A DNA stretch of 64,000 bases from Chloroflexota bacterium (GCA_021325095.1 JAJPHV010000028.1:1-64000), one strand, 5' to 3'; counted from the first letter of the stretch, positions 15,276 through 23,704 are shown. Program-made: numbers and translations. The notes: a model not told the origin generated them from the sequence alone.

Positions 15276-15543
15276 CGCGTTGCCTATCCAAAAAGGGTGA
15301 TTTTGGACGATAGTAGCACACTCTGCGGCGTCGGGGTAGTTGCTGCTGACGGCGTCTGCGCTTTTTTGTGCGCTTCGCCCCAGGTGGCAGGCGCACCTAG
15401 CGCTGCTGTACCATTCACGAATTCTTAATATGTGCCTATCATACTGGTACGAGAGACGTTCAGGTTGCCCGACGGTATTGACTGGAAGGTCGCCGTATGG
15501 ATTTTGGCAGTAAGATGTAATAAGGAATGCAGCGGGGCATCGG

Positions 15544-16227
15544 ATGAGCATGGAAAAAGGAACGTGCGCCAAATGCGGAACTATTTACCAGTCGCAGCAA
15601 GTCGTGTGTACGAAGTGCGGCAATCTGCTGTTTGATCCGACGAGCAGCACCGTCCATATCCGGATTGACCCAAGCCTGCTGCGGCTGCGGCGCAACCGCC
15701 CGCAGGCGCTGACGCAGCCCGGCCCGGAACGTACCGTGCGCTTGCAGATTCGCGGGCTTTCGGAACGGCTGACCTTCGAGGAGGACACAGAGATCGTGCT
15801 GGGACGGGTCGATCTCAACAATCCGGTTGGCTCGCGGCTCGACCTGACGCGCTACGGCGCTCACGAACGCGGCGTATCGCGCGAACATGCAGTCATGCGT
15901 TTTCGAGACGGCCAATTGACGATCACCGACCTGGGCAGTGTGAACGGCACGGCGGTGAATATGAGGCCGTTGGCGCCAAACAAGCCGCACGTGCTGAAAG
16001 ATGGCGACGACGTGCTGCTGGGGCGGCTGTCCGTCGTGATCAAGTTTGAAGCCGACCCAAAGCCGACTCAGACGCTGGTCGACGATACGCGAGACCTGAC
16101 CAGGCCGCTGCCGGTGATGCGTCTGGTGGAGGATACCAAACCTGTTGGCGACGCACCTGTCCCCAACGGCAAACCTGCCACGCCGCAACCGGACGACAAA
16201 AAAGCGCCGCCTGCTGACATGGGCTAG
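15544..16227 (+). CDS. Zinc-ribbon and FHA-domain protein
   Basis: 227-residue soluble protein. An N-terminal zinc ribbon has two CxxC pairs (CAKC and CTKC at residues about 8-26). A FHA phosphothreonine-binding domain occupies about residues 60-170, with the signature IVLGRVDLNN, then GVSREHAVMRF and LTITDLGSVNGTAVN. The tail is Pro/Lys-rich. Such proteins act in Ser/Thr-kinase signalling, but no kinase is visible nearby. It is divergent from the VanW-type gene. Confidence 0.85.
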   Translation: MSMEKGTCAKCGTIYQSQQVVCTKCGNLLFDPTSSTVHIRIDPSLLRLRRNRPQALTQPGPERTVRLQIRGLSERLTFEEDTEIVLGRVDLNNPVGSRLDLTRYGAHERGVSREHAVMRFRDGQLTITDLGSVNGTAVNMRPLAPNKPHVLKDGDDVLLGRLSVVIKFEADPKPTQTLVDDTRDLTRPLPVMRLVEDTKPVGDAPVPNGKPATPQPDDKKAPPADMG

Positions 16228-16266
16228 AGGCAATACCTCTTCGTTAAGGGCGAGTAGCCTGTTGCA

Positions 16267-16341
16267 GCCCTCATCCCCCTTCCCCCGTAAGGGGAAGGGG
16301 AAAAGCCCCTCGCTCTGTGGGAGAGGGGTTGGGGGTGAGGG
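16267..16341. repeat. GC-rich inverted repeat pair after the FHA gene
   Basis: Two hairpin units: CCCCCTTCCCCCGTAAGGGG with AAGGGG, then CCCCTCGCTCTGTGGGAGAGG followed by GGTTGGGGGTGAGG. Member of the window-wide repeat family. Confidence 0.7.
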
Positions 16342-16445
16342 CTTATCTAAGCCGTATTGGGGCTAGAGTTCCGCCCGCTGGCAGCGCTTTTGCCGTCAAT
16401 GAAGCCCTTGTTGTCCTGCTGCTTCGCGCCTGGGTCAACCTGGCA

Positions 16446-16610
16446 CTAACGTTTGTTGGCAGCCATGTAATTGAGGATCAGCGCGGCGATTGCGCCGGGA
16501 ACCCATCCGGCGAGGGTGAGCAGGAAGACGATCAACACCGTTCCGCAGCCGCGATCCACGACGGCCAGCGGCGGAAACACAATGCACAGAATAGCACGCC
16601 CACAACCCAT
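16446..16610 (-). CDS. YqaE/Pmp3-family small membrane protein
   Basis: A 54-residue gene read directly from the minus strand. It starts MGCGRAILCIVFPPLAVV, then DRGCGTVLIVFLLTLAGWVP, then GAIAALILNYMAANKR. This is the two-helix pattern of the YqaE/Pmp3 (UPF0057) proteolipids: PPLAVV in helix 1, LTLxGWxPGxIxALxL in helix 2. AGGGA lies 5 nt before the ATG. Family members influence membrane potential and ion homeostasis in yeast; the bacterial role is unclear. It is divergent from the HtrA-like protease. Confidence 0.85.
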   Translation of the reverse strand: MGCGRAILCIVFPPLAVVDRGCGTVLIVFLLTLAGWVPGAIAALILNYMAANKR

Positions 16611-16711
16611 CGAAGTCCCTCATTTCTGAGACTGCATTTCATCAAACCTGCTGATCTATACGCATAGCACGGCCACAGGTTGCTCAGGCTTTCCCCAAAG
16701 CAAACAGGACT

Positions 16712-16740
16712 TTGCGAAGGCACACCCCTTAGGCTATGCT
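16712..16740 (+). promoter_or_regulatory. Promoter of the HtrA-like gene
   Basis: TTGCGA (16712-16717), 17-nt spacer and TATGCT (16735-16740), 38 nt before the start codon; AGAGGAG is the ribosome binding site. Confidence 0.6.
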
Positions 16741-16778
16741 AGGCAACGGTACGTATTGTAAGAATAGAGGAGCATTCC

Positions 16779-17969
16779 ATGATGTCACTGCGCGCCAACC
16801 GTATCGGGCTGACGGTTCTTATTACTGCTGTCCTGTGCTTCGGCCTGCTGCTTGGCTCTGTCCTGAGTGCCGCGCCGCTGCGGGTTATGGGACAGACTGC
16901 TGTTGATGATCAAACTGTCTTGCTTCAACGGCTCTACCAGGAAGTTAACCCTTCGGTTGTGAATATTCTCGTGCGCCTGCCCGCCGATGCTTCCAACCCC
17001 GACCTGCTGCCGCTGCCAAATATCCCGCAGAATCCCAACGCGCAGCCGCCCTTTGCGCAAGCCGAAGGATCGGGGTTCGTCTACGACGCAGATGGCTATC
17101 TGGTTACGAATGCGCACGTCGTTCAGGATGCGACCCGGATCACGGTGACATTTGCCGACGACACGACTGTCATTGCCGAGGTGGTCGGCATTGACCCGGA
17201 CAGCGACATTGCCGTGATCAAGGTCGATCCGGCCAAATTGCCGGGCAAGCTGGTCCCGCTGCCGCTGGCCGATTCGGATAAGCTGACGGTTGGCGAGCGC
17301 GCCATTGCCATCGGGAACCCGTTTGGCCTGAATGGGACGATGACGCACGGCATCATCAGCGCCCTGGGCCGTTCGCTGGATGGGCAGCGCAGCACCGGGT
17401 CCGATTCGCGCTACCTGATCCCGCAGGTCATCCAGACCGATGCGGCCATCAACCCTGGCAATTCGGGCGGCCCGCTGCTGAACGCCAGGGGCGAGGTGAT
17501 CGGCGTGAACACAGCCATTGAGTCGCGGGTGCGCCAGTCGTCGGGCGTCGGTTTCGCCGTGCCGGCCAACATCGTCAAGAAGATGGCCGATGCGCTGATC
17601 AAGGACGGAAAGGTCGCGCATTCGTACCTGGGCATCCTGGGCGGCACACTGACGCTGGACGTCAACGAATTAATGGGCCTCGACCCGAATTTCCGCGGGG
17701 TGCTGGTGCGGGATGTGGTATCGGGCAGCCCCGGCGCCAAGGCAGGGATCAGGCCGAGCACCACTGAGAAAGACCTGGACGGGACCAAAGTGATGGTCGG
17801 CGGCGACATCATCGTGGCCGTCGATAACGTGCCGGTGCGCCGCTTTGAAGACCTGCTGGCCTACCTGTTCGTCAAGACCGACCCGGGGCAGACGATCACG
17901 CTGACCGTGTACCGGGCTGGCGAAAAGGTTGACGTGAAAGTGACGCTCGGCGAACGGCCCGCCGCGTAA
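16779..17969 (+). CDS. HtrA/DegP-like serine protease with PDZ domain
   Basis: 396-residue exported protease for envelope protein quality control. One N-terminal hydrophobic segment (signal peptide or anchor, about residues 8-32) precedes a trypsin-like domain with the triad visible: His in TNAHVVQ, Asp in DPDSDIAVIKVD and Ser in NPGNSGGPLLNA. A single PDZ domain follows, with GVLVRDVVSGSPGAKAGI and GGDIIVAVDNVPVRRFEDL. Two adjacent ATGs are possible (16779 and 16782). The next gene starts 23 nt after the stop. Confidence 0.94.
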   Translation: MMSLRANRIGLTVLITAVLCFGLLLGSVLSAAPLRVMGQTAVDDQTVLLQRLYQEVNPSVVNILVRLPADASNPDLLPLPNIPQNPNAQPPFAQAEGSGFVYDADGYLVTNAHVVQDATRITVTFADDTTVIAEVVGIDPDSDIAVIKVDPAKLPGKLVPLPLADSDKLTVGERAIAIGNPFGLNGTMTHGIISALGRSLDGQRSTGSDSRYLIPQVIQTDAAINPGNSGGPLLNARGEVIGVNTAIESRVRQSSGVGFAVPANIVKKMADALIKDGKVAHSYLGILGGTLTLDVNELMGLDPNFRGVLVRDVVSGSPGAKAGIRPSTTEKDLDGTKVMVGGDIIVAVDNVPVRRFEDLLAYLFVKTDPGQTITLTVYRAGEKVDVKVTLGERPAA

Positions 17970-17992
17970 GCGACTCCTGAAGGCCAACCTGC

Positions 17993-18745
17993 GTGGCGAA
18001 ACTTGAACTGCGCCATCTGCGCAAGACCTTTCACGACAATGGCCGGACGACGCCGGCCATTGCCGACGTCACGCTGGCGGCAGAGCCGGGTGAATTCATC
18101 TGCCTGATCGGGCCGAGCGGCAGCGGCAAGAGCACCGTGTTCAACATGATCACCGGCCTGCTGCACCCCGACCAGGGTGAGATCGTACTGGACGGCACGG
18201 TGATCAACGGGCAGGCCGGACACGTCGGCTACATGCCACAGCGTGATCTGCTGCTGCCCTGGCGTTCCGTGCTGGACAACGTGATCCTCGGCCCGGAGAT
18301 CGCGCACAAACCGCTGGCAGCGGCCCGCGCGCGCGCCCGTGAATTGCTGCCCATGTTCGGGTTGGAAGCCTTCGCCAACGCCTATCCCGCCACGCTTTCC
18401 GGCGGGATGCGCCAGCGCGCGGCCTTGCTGCGTACCTTTCTGTGCGAGCGCGACGTGATCCTGCTGGATGAGCCGTTCGGCGCGCTCGACGCCCTGACCC
18501 GCCGTGACATGCAGCGCTGGCTGCTGGACGTGTGGACGCAGTTCAAACCGACGATTCTGTTCATCACCCACGATGTTCAGGAAGCGGTCACGCTGGGGGA
18601 TCGCGTGTTCGTCTTTACGGCGCGGCCCGGCCAGATCAAGCAGGAGATGCGCATCGACTTGCCCCGTCCCCGTCGAGAGAGCGACGAGGCGTTTATTCGC
18701 TTGCAGGCAGCCCTGCTGCGGGCATTGGAGGCCAGTGGGCAGTAA
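17993..18745 (+). CDS. ABC transporter ATPase, nitrate/sulfonate/taurine type
   Basis: 250-residue nucleotide-binding subunit. Walker A is GPSGSGKST, Q-loop VGYMPQRDLLLPW, signature LSGGMRQRAALLRTFL, Walker B VILLDEPFGALD, and the H-loop is in ITHDVQEAV. The MPQRDLLLPWRSV segment is typical of SsuB/TauB/ThiZ-type ATPases. GTG start. No permease or binding-protein gene is next to it: an HtrA-like gene precedes and a DUF402 gene overlaps its end, so it is an orphan here and its substrate is unknown. Confidence 0.88.
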   Translation: MAKLELRHLRKTFHDNGRTTPAIADVTLAAEPGEFICLIGPSGSGKSTVFNMITGLLHPDQGEIVLDGTVINGQAGHVGYMPQRDLLLPWRSVLDNVILGPEIAHKPLAAARARARELLPMFGLEAFANAYPATLSGGMRQRAALLRTFLCERDVILLDEPFGALDALTRRDMQRWLLDVWTQFKPTILFITHDVQEAVTLGDRVFVFTARPGQIKQEMRIDLPRPRRESDEAFIRLQAALLRALEASGQ

Positions 18746-19217
18746 TATCACCGTCCGCAAGCTCGATCACCAGGGCCGGGAAACGTGGCGCTATACCGGA
18801 ACGATCCTGGATCGCGGCGCAACCTGGGTACGTCTGCAAGCGCGCTTCAACCGGGACGATCTGGACGCGGGCTACGTGGTCTTTCGGCGCGGAGATCGCT
18901 TCATAGAGTGGTTCTATAGTGATCGCTGGTACAACGTCTTCGAGATTCACGACGTAGACGACGATCACCTGAAGGGCTGGTACTGCAACCTGACGCGCCC
19001 GGCCAGTCTCGGCCCGGATACGGTTGCCAACGAAGACCTGGCGCTGGACGTGTGGATCGATCCGGCGGGCAAGATCAGCGTGCTGGACGAAGATGAATTT
19101 GACGCGCTGCCACTCGACGCACCGACACGGGCGAGGGTTTGGGCAGCAGTTGACGAACTGCGGGCACAGGTCCAGCGACGCGAGCCGCCGTTTTCAGGCA
19201 TCACATCACGAACGTGA
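18735..19217 (+). CDS. DUF402 protein
   Basis: 160-residue soluble protein of the DUF402 (FomD/SA1684-like) family. It has the YVVFRRGDRFIEWFYSDRWYNVFEI segment, the acidic GWYCNLTRPA region and DLALDVWIDPAGKISVLDEDEF near the C-terminal half, which carries the metal-binding acidic cluster of the fold. Characterised relatives are nucleoside-diphosphate phosphohydrolases or FomD-type hydrolases. GTG start at 18735, 5 nt after TTGGAGG, overlapping the ATPase gene by 11 nt. Confidence 0.85.
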   Translation: MGSNITVRKLDHQGRETWRYTGTILDRGATWVRLQARFNRDDLDAGYVVFRRGDRFIEWFYSDRWYNVFEIHDVDDDHLKGWYCNLTRPASLGPDTVANEDLALDVWIDPAGKISVLDEDEFDALPLDAPTRARVWAAVDELRAQVQRREPPFSGITSRT

Positions 19218-19393
19218 GACCTTTTCTGAAACCGCTTCACTGCTCTATTAACCGGGACGCACCCCGATTGGCCCCGTTCGCGTATTAACTCTTAACGCCA
19301 GGTTATCGACTGCCGCGTTAAAATAGGGATGGCTGTCAGGCCGATGTCAGGCGGTTGTGATGCGCTCGACATCTGGCGAGCAGCCCCGCAGCG

Positions 19394-19399
19394 TATAAT
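19394..19399 (+). promoter_or_regulatory. Candidate -10 box before the 19453 gene
   Basis: A consensus TATAAT stands 53 nt upstream of the proposed start, in the 235-bp gap after the DUF402 gene. No good -35 box is seen at 16-18 nt, so the promoter call is weak. Confidence 0.35.
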
Positions 19400-19452
19400 G
19401 GAATTGTCTTGTAGTTCGCGTGGACTACGGGCTGATGGGGAAGCAAGAACGC

Positions 19453-20235
19453 ATGAAAACAGGGAAACGGGGAACCTACGCCTGGTTGGCAATGCTCGGC
19501 TTTGCGGTCACACTGGTCGTCGCGGCGATTGCGGCGGGCAGCGTGGCGTTGGGCGCAGAGTTCGCCGTCGGGCTGATTCTGGTCTACCTGGCGATTGCCT
19601 TCTACGCGCTGGCCGGAAACACTATCCGCAATTTCCGGCTGCCCGGCGCGCCGGCCCTGTTGAGTGCGGCGCGGGCCACGCCGGCAGCCCGTCGGGCCAC
19701 GCAGCGGGCGCGATCCCGTCCTGGCTTCAACAGCGACGTGACGCTGACCGATGTCGGCTTGATCGTCAACGAGCGCCGTCCTGATGGCAGATGGAATCGT
19801 CACCTGGCGCAGAGCGTTTCGATGGACGAGGATGCCATCCAGCCCTACGTGACGATTAGCGTGCCGCCCGAATCGAGCCACCGTCTGGCCCTGATCACCT
19901 TCGAGATTTACGACCAGTCCGGGCGGCCTCAGTTCAGCCGGCAGGTCGAACAGTGGGTGCGTGACGGCGACAACAGCGTGATCTGTGATCGCCAGCTTCC
20001 TCTGGCGGGCAACGATGCCCTGGGCCGCTCTGGTGTGTGGGATTTGCGGGTGACGATGGACGGCGCGCTGCTGGCGATCCACAGCTTCAGCGTCACGCCG
20101 CCGGACGTGGAGCGCCGACGCCACTTCACCAGCGAGGGTGAGGCCATCGGGGATCGGCTGGCCGCCGCGCAGGATGACGCGCCGTTGAGCCTGGAGGAAC
20201 TGCTCCGCGAGCAGCGCGGTCACAATCGGGACTGA
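19453..20235 (+). CDS. Membrane protein of unknown function
   Basis: 260 residues with two hydrophobic helices near the N terminus (about AWLAMLGFAVTLVVAAIAA and FAVGLILVYLAIAFYALA), then a soluble domain likely in the cytosol with beta-rich segments (SVSMDEDAIQPYVTISVPP, LALITFEIYDQSGRPQFSR, WDLRVTMDGALLAIHSFSV). I recognise no family. In-frame starts at 19420 (GTG) and 19435 (ATG) are also possible. It precedes the E2-JAB-E1 genes by 112 bp, with a GC-rich repeat between, so it may or may not belong to that locus. Confidence 0.7.
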   Translation: MKTGKRGTYAWLAMLGFAVTLVVAAIAAGSVALGAEFAVGLILVYLAIAFYALAGNTIRNFRLPGAPALLSAARATPAARRATQRARSRPGFNSDVTLTDVGLIVNERRPDGRWNRHLAQSVSMDEDAIQPYVTISVPPESSHRLALITFEIYDQSGRPQFSRQVEQWVRDGDNSVICDRQLPLAGNDALGRSGVWDLRVTMDGALLAIHSFSVTPPDVERRRHFTSEGEAIGDRLAAAQDDAPLSLEELLREQRGHNRD

Positions 20236-20254
20236 GTTGGTGATGAAGATTTAA

Positions 20255-20303
20255 CCTCACCCCCGGCCCCTCTCCACAGGGTGGAGAGGGGCCGGGGGTG
20301 AGG
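20255..20303. repeat. Near-perfect GC-rich palindrome before the E2-like gene
   Basis: The most symmetrical copy of the repeat family: CCTCACCCCCGGCCCCTCTCC, an ACAGGGT-type centre, then GGAGAGGGGCCGGGGGTGAGG. The two halves are exact reverse complements over about 20 bp. Confidence 0.85.
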
Positions 20304-20347
20304 TCAACGACAGTGATGTAATCGGATTACCTGGGAGGATGGACGTT

Positions 20348-20788
20348 ATGCCGGCATGGTGGGGAACACGCGAACGAGTCTCGCCGCGCCTGCGCGATGA
20401 GTATCGGCTCATGCACGACGCCTTTGGCGACACTTTTCGCCTGATCACGCCTCCTCGGGGGCCGCTGTACTGGTTGGGGACGGTGGAGATCAACTTGAAA
20501 GGGGTCAACCCGCGCGAGCACACGCTGAAAATCCTGTACCCGCACGACTACCCGAATCGCGCGGCGGAAGCCTACGTCGTGCAGCCACGCATCTACAGCG
20601 AAAAACACCAGTTTGAAGACGGGCAGTTGTGCCTGTTCAACCCCAAAGACGGCACAAACTATGGCTGGAACCCGGCCTCTTCGACGGCGGTCACGGTGGC
20701 AGGTTGGGGCATCCAGTGGTTGTATGCGTACTATACGTGGCGTATGACAGGCGAATGGCCGGGCGTCGAGGAACGGTTGCGCACCTAG
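20348..20788 (+). CDS. E2-like (UBC-fold) ubiquitin-conjugating protein
   Basis: 146 residues with the order of a prokaryotic UBC fold: a strand GPLYWLGTVEINLKG, then LYPHDYPNRAAEAYVVQP (the YPxxYP step), then a His-then-Cys active-site arrangement EKHQFEDGQLCLFNPKDG with candidate catalytic Cys95, and long C-terminal helices. It lacks the eukaryotic HPN tripeptide, as many bacterial E2s do. GGGAGG is adjacent to an ATG at 20339, so the ATG at 20348 is preferred. A JAMM protease follows by 11 nt and an E1-like gene after that. Target and modifier are unknown. Confidence 0.82.
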   Translation: MPAWWGTRERVSPRLRDEYRLMHDAFGDTFRLITPPRGPLYWLGTVEINLKGVNPREHTLKILYPHDYPNRAAEAYVVQPRIYSEKHQFEDGQLCLFNPKDGTNYGWNPASSTAVTVAGWGIQWLYAYYTWRMTGEWPGVEERLRT

Positions 20789-20799
20789 AAGGCAAAGGC

Positions 20800-21861
20800 A
20801 TGAACGTGTACCACACGATAGCCGTAGCGCGGGCCGGTTTGCCAAGAGTGACGCTGGCGCAGCGCGTGGTCGATAAGATCGTCGCCAACGCTCAGGTCTA
20901 CGACACCGAAACCGGCGAATCGCTGGTCGGGTTCGCGATCAACGTCCTGGGCCGCACCGAACCCGACCTGTACGTGCTGGACACAATCCCGCCCGACGAG
21001 AGTGCGATCCGGCGCGGCGCGTACTTCGAGCAGGGCGACGATTTGCAGGGCGACATTTTCAACTGGTGGTTTGACAACTGGCAGATGAACCGCGAACGCC
21101 ACCGGGGCTTGTTGGGGACGGCACTCGGCGCGAAATGGGATGTGCCGCTCCTCCACCTGGGCGACTGGCACAAACACCCCGGTACGCTCACCGAGCCGTC
21201 CTGGGGCGATACCGACACGGCCCGTCACCACATCTTTGACGACTCGGTGAAGACCCCGCAGTTGCTGGCTCTGCTGGCGACGGTCTGGGGCAGCCGTTCC
21301 GCTGAGGATGACCCCGGCGCAGGCCACGAATACGCACCGCCGATCAAGGTTCCGGCGGGTGGGGACATGATCATCCGGATCGACTGCTGGTACATCAGCC
21401 GCCTGACACGGCGCTTCGTCCGCGTTGCGCCGCAGGTCGTGGCCGACAACCTGTTGCCGAGCCTGCCGATCATTGGCTGGCATCTGGCACAGCCGGAGCG
21501 ACTCAGCCAGGAGATCGAGGCGTTGAAACGCGAAGGCTACGCCGTGTCCCTTGAGCAGTACCAGGCCGACGACGAGCCGCCGCTCGAAGTGTGCTTGACT
21601 CTGGCCCGGCGCACGGGCCACAATATCCTGATCGTGATCACCGAGGCAGACTACCCGGCGTCGATGCCGGCCATTCGCGTCACGCCGATGGCCGTCATGA
21701 AGCAGATTCCGGAGAACGCCGATCTGTTTGCTAACCTGTGGGCGAAATCCGAGCCGCTGCCGAAGGCCAATTACCCATCCTGGCCGTGGACGGCCAACCG
21801 CACCATACTCGATCTGGTGCAGGAAGTCGAAGCCAGACTGGTAGAAAAGAACGTGTCATGA
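20800..21861 (+). CDS. JAMM/JAB-domain metallopeptidase of an E1-E2 locus
   Basis: 353 residues. A JAB/MPN domain has the zinc motif intact: Glu40 in TGESLVGFAIN, then HxHx7SxxD as His124, His126, Ser134, Asp137 (segment GDWHKHPGTLTEPSWGD). Such enzymes cut isopeptide or C-terminal bonds of ubiquitin-like proteins. The C-terminal half (about residues 190-345) is a second domain I cannot name. AAAGG precedes the ATG. Its last 4 bases overlap the E1-like gene (ATGA), so both are translated together. Confidence 0.85.
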   Translation: MNVYHTIAVARAGLPRVTLAQRVVDKIVANAQVYDTETGESLVGFAINVLGRTEPDLYVLDTIPPDESAIRRGAYFEQGDDLQGDIFNWWFDNWQMNRERHRGLLGTALGAKWDVPLLHLGDWHKHPGTLTEPSWGDTDTARHHIFDDSVKTPQLLALLATVWGSRSAEDDPGAGHEYAPPIKVPAGGDMIIRIDCWYISRLTRRFVRVAPQVVADNLLPSLPIIGWHLAQPERLSQEIEALKREGYAVSLEQYQADDEPPLEVCLTLARRTGHNILIVITEADYPASMPAIRVTPMAVMKQIPENADLFANLWAKSEPLPKANYPSWPWTANRTILDLVQEVEARLVEKNVS

Positions 21862-22781
21862 ACAACTTTGCGCGCGTGGAAGGCTTTCTGGGGCAGAATG
21901 CCCTGGCGCAGCTTGCCAGCAAACGGGTCGCCATCGTCGGGTTAGGATCGGGCGGCGGCTTTGTGGCGCTGACGCTGGCAATGAGCGGCGTCGGCCATTT
22001 CGTGCTGATCGACAACGACACCATCGAGAGCGTCAACGTCGTCCGGCACGTGGCCGATCAGCGCTACGTTGGCATGCCCAAAGTGCAGGCCGTCGCCGAT
22101 CTGATCAAGCACCGCAACCCGCAGGCCGAAGTGCAGCCTGTCGTCGGGCGGCTGGAAGACCATCTCGACAAGCTGGCAGGCGTTGACCTGGTCATCGTCG
22201 GCATTGACGGCGAGCGGCCCAAATATGCCATCAACACCGCCTGCCGCGCGGCGGGCCAGGTGGCGATCTACGCGGGTGTCTACGAGCGCGGCGAGGGCGG
22301 CGACGTGGTGATCATTCGCCCCGCAACGGATGGGCCGTGCTATGCCTGCTGGGCCGAACGGCTGCGAGAGGACATCGCCAACGCGCTCCCCGGCGAGACC
22401 GAACTGGACTATGGCATGATCGGCCCCGATGGCACGATTGCTGCCGAGCCAGGCCTATGGCTGCACGTCACGCGCGTGGCGGCGGCGCAGGCCGACATGG
22501 CGCTGAATGAACTGCTCGTCGGGCAGCCCATCCATCGCACCTTCCCTGGCAACACGGTCATCCTTGCCAACGGCGAGATGGAAATCTTTGAGGGGATGGT
22601 CGTGCCGCCCTACAGCGCACAGTGGATCGACATCCCGCGCAACCCGCACTGTTTGGTGTGCGGCGATCAGCTTGCTGAGGAATCGCTATCTCTGGATGAT
22701 CTGGTCGGCGGCGCGAATACGGAAGAATCGGAAGAAGTAAAGCAGGAACAGCAGGAGACGAACACCGATGCAGCCGAATGA
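21858..22781 (+). CDS. E1-like ThiF-family adenylating enzyme
   Basis: 307 residues. A Rossmann ATP-binding loop GLGSGGGF (residues 28-35), acidic IDNDTIESVNVVRH with an Arg finger candidate, Asp117 in GIDGERPKYAINT, and a structural zinc site from CxxC pairs at 161/164 and 265/268. The C-terminal tail is acidic and Gln-rich. The overlap with the JAB gene and the upstream E2-like gene make it the activating enzyme of a ubiquitin-like conjugation set rather than a ThiF, MoeB or HesA enzyme for sulfur transfer. No modifier with a terminal GG is seen. Confidence 0.85.
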   Translation: MNNFARVEGFLGQNALAQLASKRVAIVGLGSGGGFVALTLAMSGVGHFVLIDNDTIESVNVVRHVADQRYVGMPKVQAVADLIKHRNPQAEVQPVVGRLEDHLDKLAGVDLVIVGIDGERPKYAINTACRAAGQVAIYAGVYERGEGGDVVIIRPATDGPCYACWAERLREDIANALPGETELDYGMIGPDGTIAAEPGLWLHVTRVAAAQADMALNELLVGQPIHRTFPGNTVILANGEMEIFEGMVVPPYSAQWIDIPRNPHCLVCGDQLAEESLSLDDLVGGANTEESEEVKQEQQETNTDAAE

Positions 22782-23034
22782 CAACCCACCGATTGATACA
22801 CCGGACACCCAACAGCCGCCATCGGCTCCCAACATGCCCGATAACGGCGATCTGAACGAGCGCATTGACCGCCTGAGCGGGGAAGCGGCGCCCGACATTT
22901 CGCCGGAGGAATTCGCCCGTTTGCAGCGCACCGGCTCGATTCACATCGACGCCCAGGGGCGCATCCGGGCCAACCGCCGCGAGGAGGGCGATCCGGGCCT
23001 GTCGCTGCGCAAGCGCCGCGCCTGGTATGCCTGA
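22768..23034 (+). CDS. Small hydrophilic protein of unknown function
   Basis: 88 residues: a Pro/Asn/Asp-rich disordered N terminus, a short acidic helix (LNERIDRLSGEAAPDISPEEFARLQ), a strand-like IHIDAQGRIRANR, and a basic C terminus ending RKRRAWYA. It overlaps the E1-like gene by 14 nt and the Nudix gene by 8 nt, which supports a real coupled gene. It lacks a beta-grasp pattern and a GG terminus, so I do not call it a ubiquitin-like modifier. Its role is unknown. Confidence 0.7.
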   Translation: MQPNDNPPIDTPDTQQPPSAPNMPDNGDLNERIDRLSGEAAPDISPEEFARLQRTGSIHIDAQGRIRANRREEGDPGLSLRKRRAWYA

Positions 23035-23704
23035 TTCCGGTTTGCAGCCGCAGCAGCCGCTTCCCGGACCGTCGCGCCTGGCAATCACGCTGGATGACGT
23101 TCGGCGGGCGCTGGCGTTGCCGGATTTCGACGTGATGGAGGCGCAGCTGCGGATGGCCCCGCAGCCGCGCCCATTCCGGCGCATCGATGCGCCGGGGACG
23201 GCCAGGCTGGCGAGCGTGCTGGTGCTGCTCTACCCGGTGGACGGCGTGCTGACCTTCGTGCTGATGCGGCGCCCCGAGTACCAGGGCGTGCACAGTGGGC
23301 AGATCAGCTTGCCGGGCGGCAGCCGCGAGGACGGCGAAACCTTCGAACAAACGGCGCTGCGCGAAACCTGCGAGGAATTTGGCGTCAGCGACCCGGTTGA
23401 ACTGCTCGGCGCGCTCACCCCGATCTACGTGCCGCCCAGCGATTTCGAGATACATCCCTTTGTCGGCTATCTCCCCTCGCGGCCCGATCTGAAACCCGAC
23501 CCTGGCGAGGTGGCTGCTGCGCTCGAAGTGCCGCTCCACCTGCTGCTCGATCCTGGTGCCAAAGGCATTGAGGAAACTTCGCGCGACGGCCAGCCCTTCA
23601 CCATCCCGTTTTACCGCGTCGGCCCGCATCAGGTGTGGGGCGCGACGGCCATCATGCTCTCCGAGTTGGAGGGGCGGCTGCGAGCGGTAATTGAAGTGAA
23701 GTGA
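23027..23704 (+). CDS. Nudix hydrolase, CoA pyrophosphatase (NudL) type
   Basis: 225 residues. The NudL/UPF0035 motif precedes the Nudix box: VLMRRPEYQGVHSGQISLPGG, then GxxxxxETFEQTALRETCEEFGV, the metal-binding REXXEE core. NudL proteins cleave coenzyme A to phosphopantetheine and 3',5'-ADP. It overlaps the small 88-residue gene by 8 nt, so it is probably the last gene of the transcript from the E2-like gene. Confidence 0.88.
   Translation: MPDSGLQPQQPLPGPSRLAITLDDVRRALALPDFDVMEAQLRMAPQPRPFRRIDAPGTARLASVLVLLYPVDGVLTFVLMRRPEYQGVHSGQISLPGGSREDGETFEQTALRETCEEFGVSDPVELLGALTPIYVPPSDFEIHPFVGYLPSRPDLKPDPGEVAAALEVPLHLLLDPGAKGIEETSRDGQPFTIPFYRVGPHQVWGATAIMLSELEGRLRAVIEVK

Noticed and set aside
20800..22781. 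ThiF/JAB pair as a molybdopterin or thiamine sulfur-carrier pathway
   Set aside because: The E2-like protein with a candidate catalytic Cys and the tight trio point to a conjugation set; no ThiS/MoaD-type carrier is nearby.
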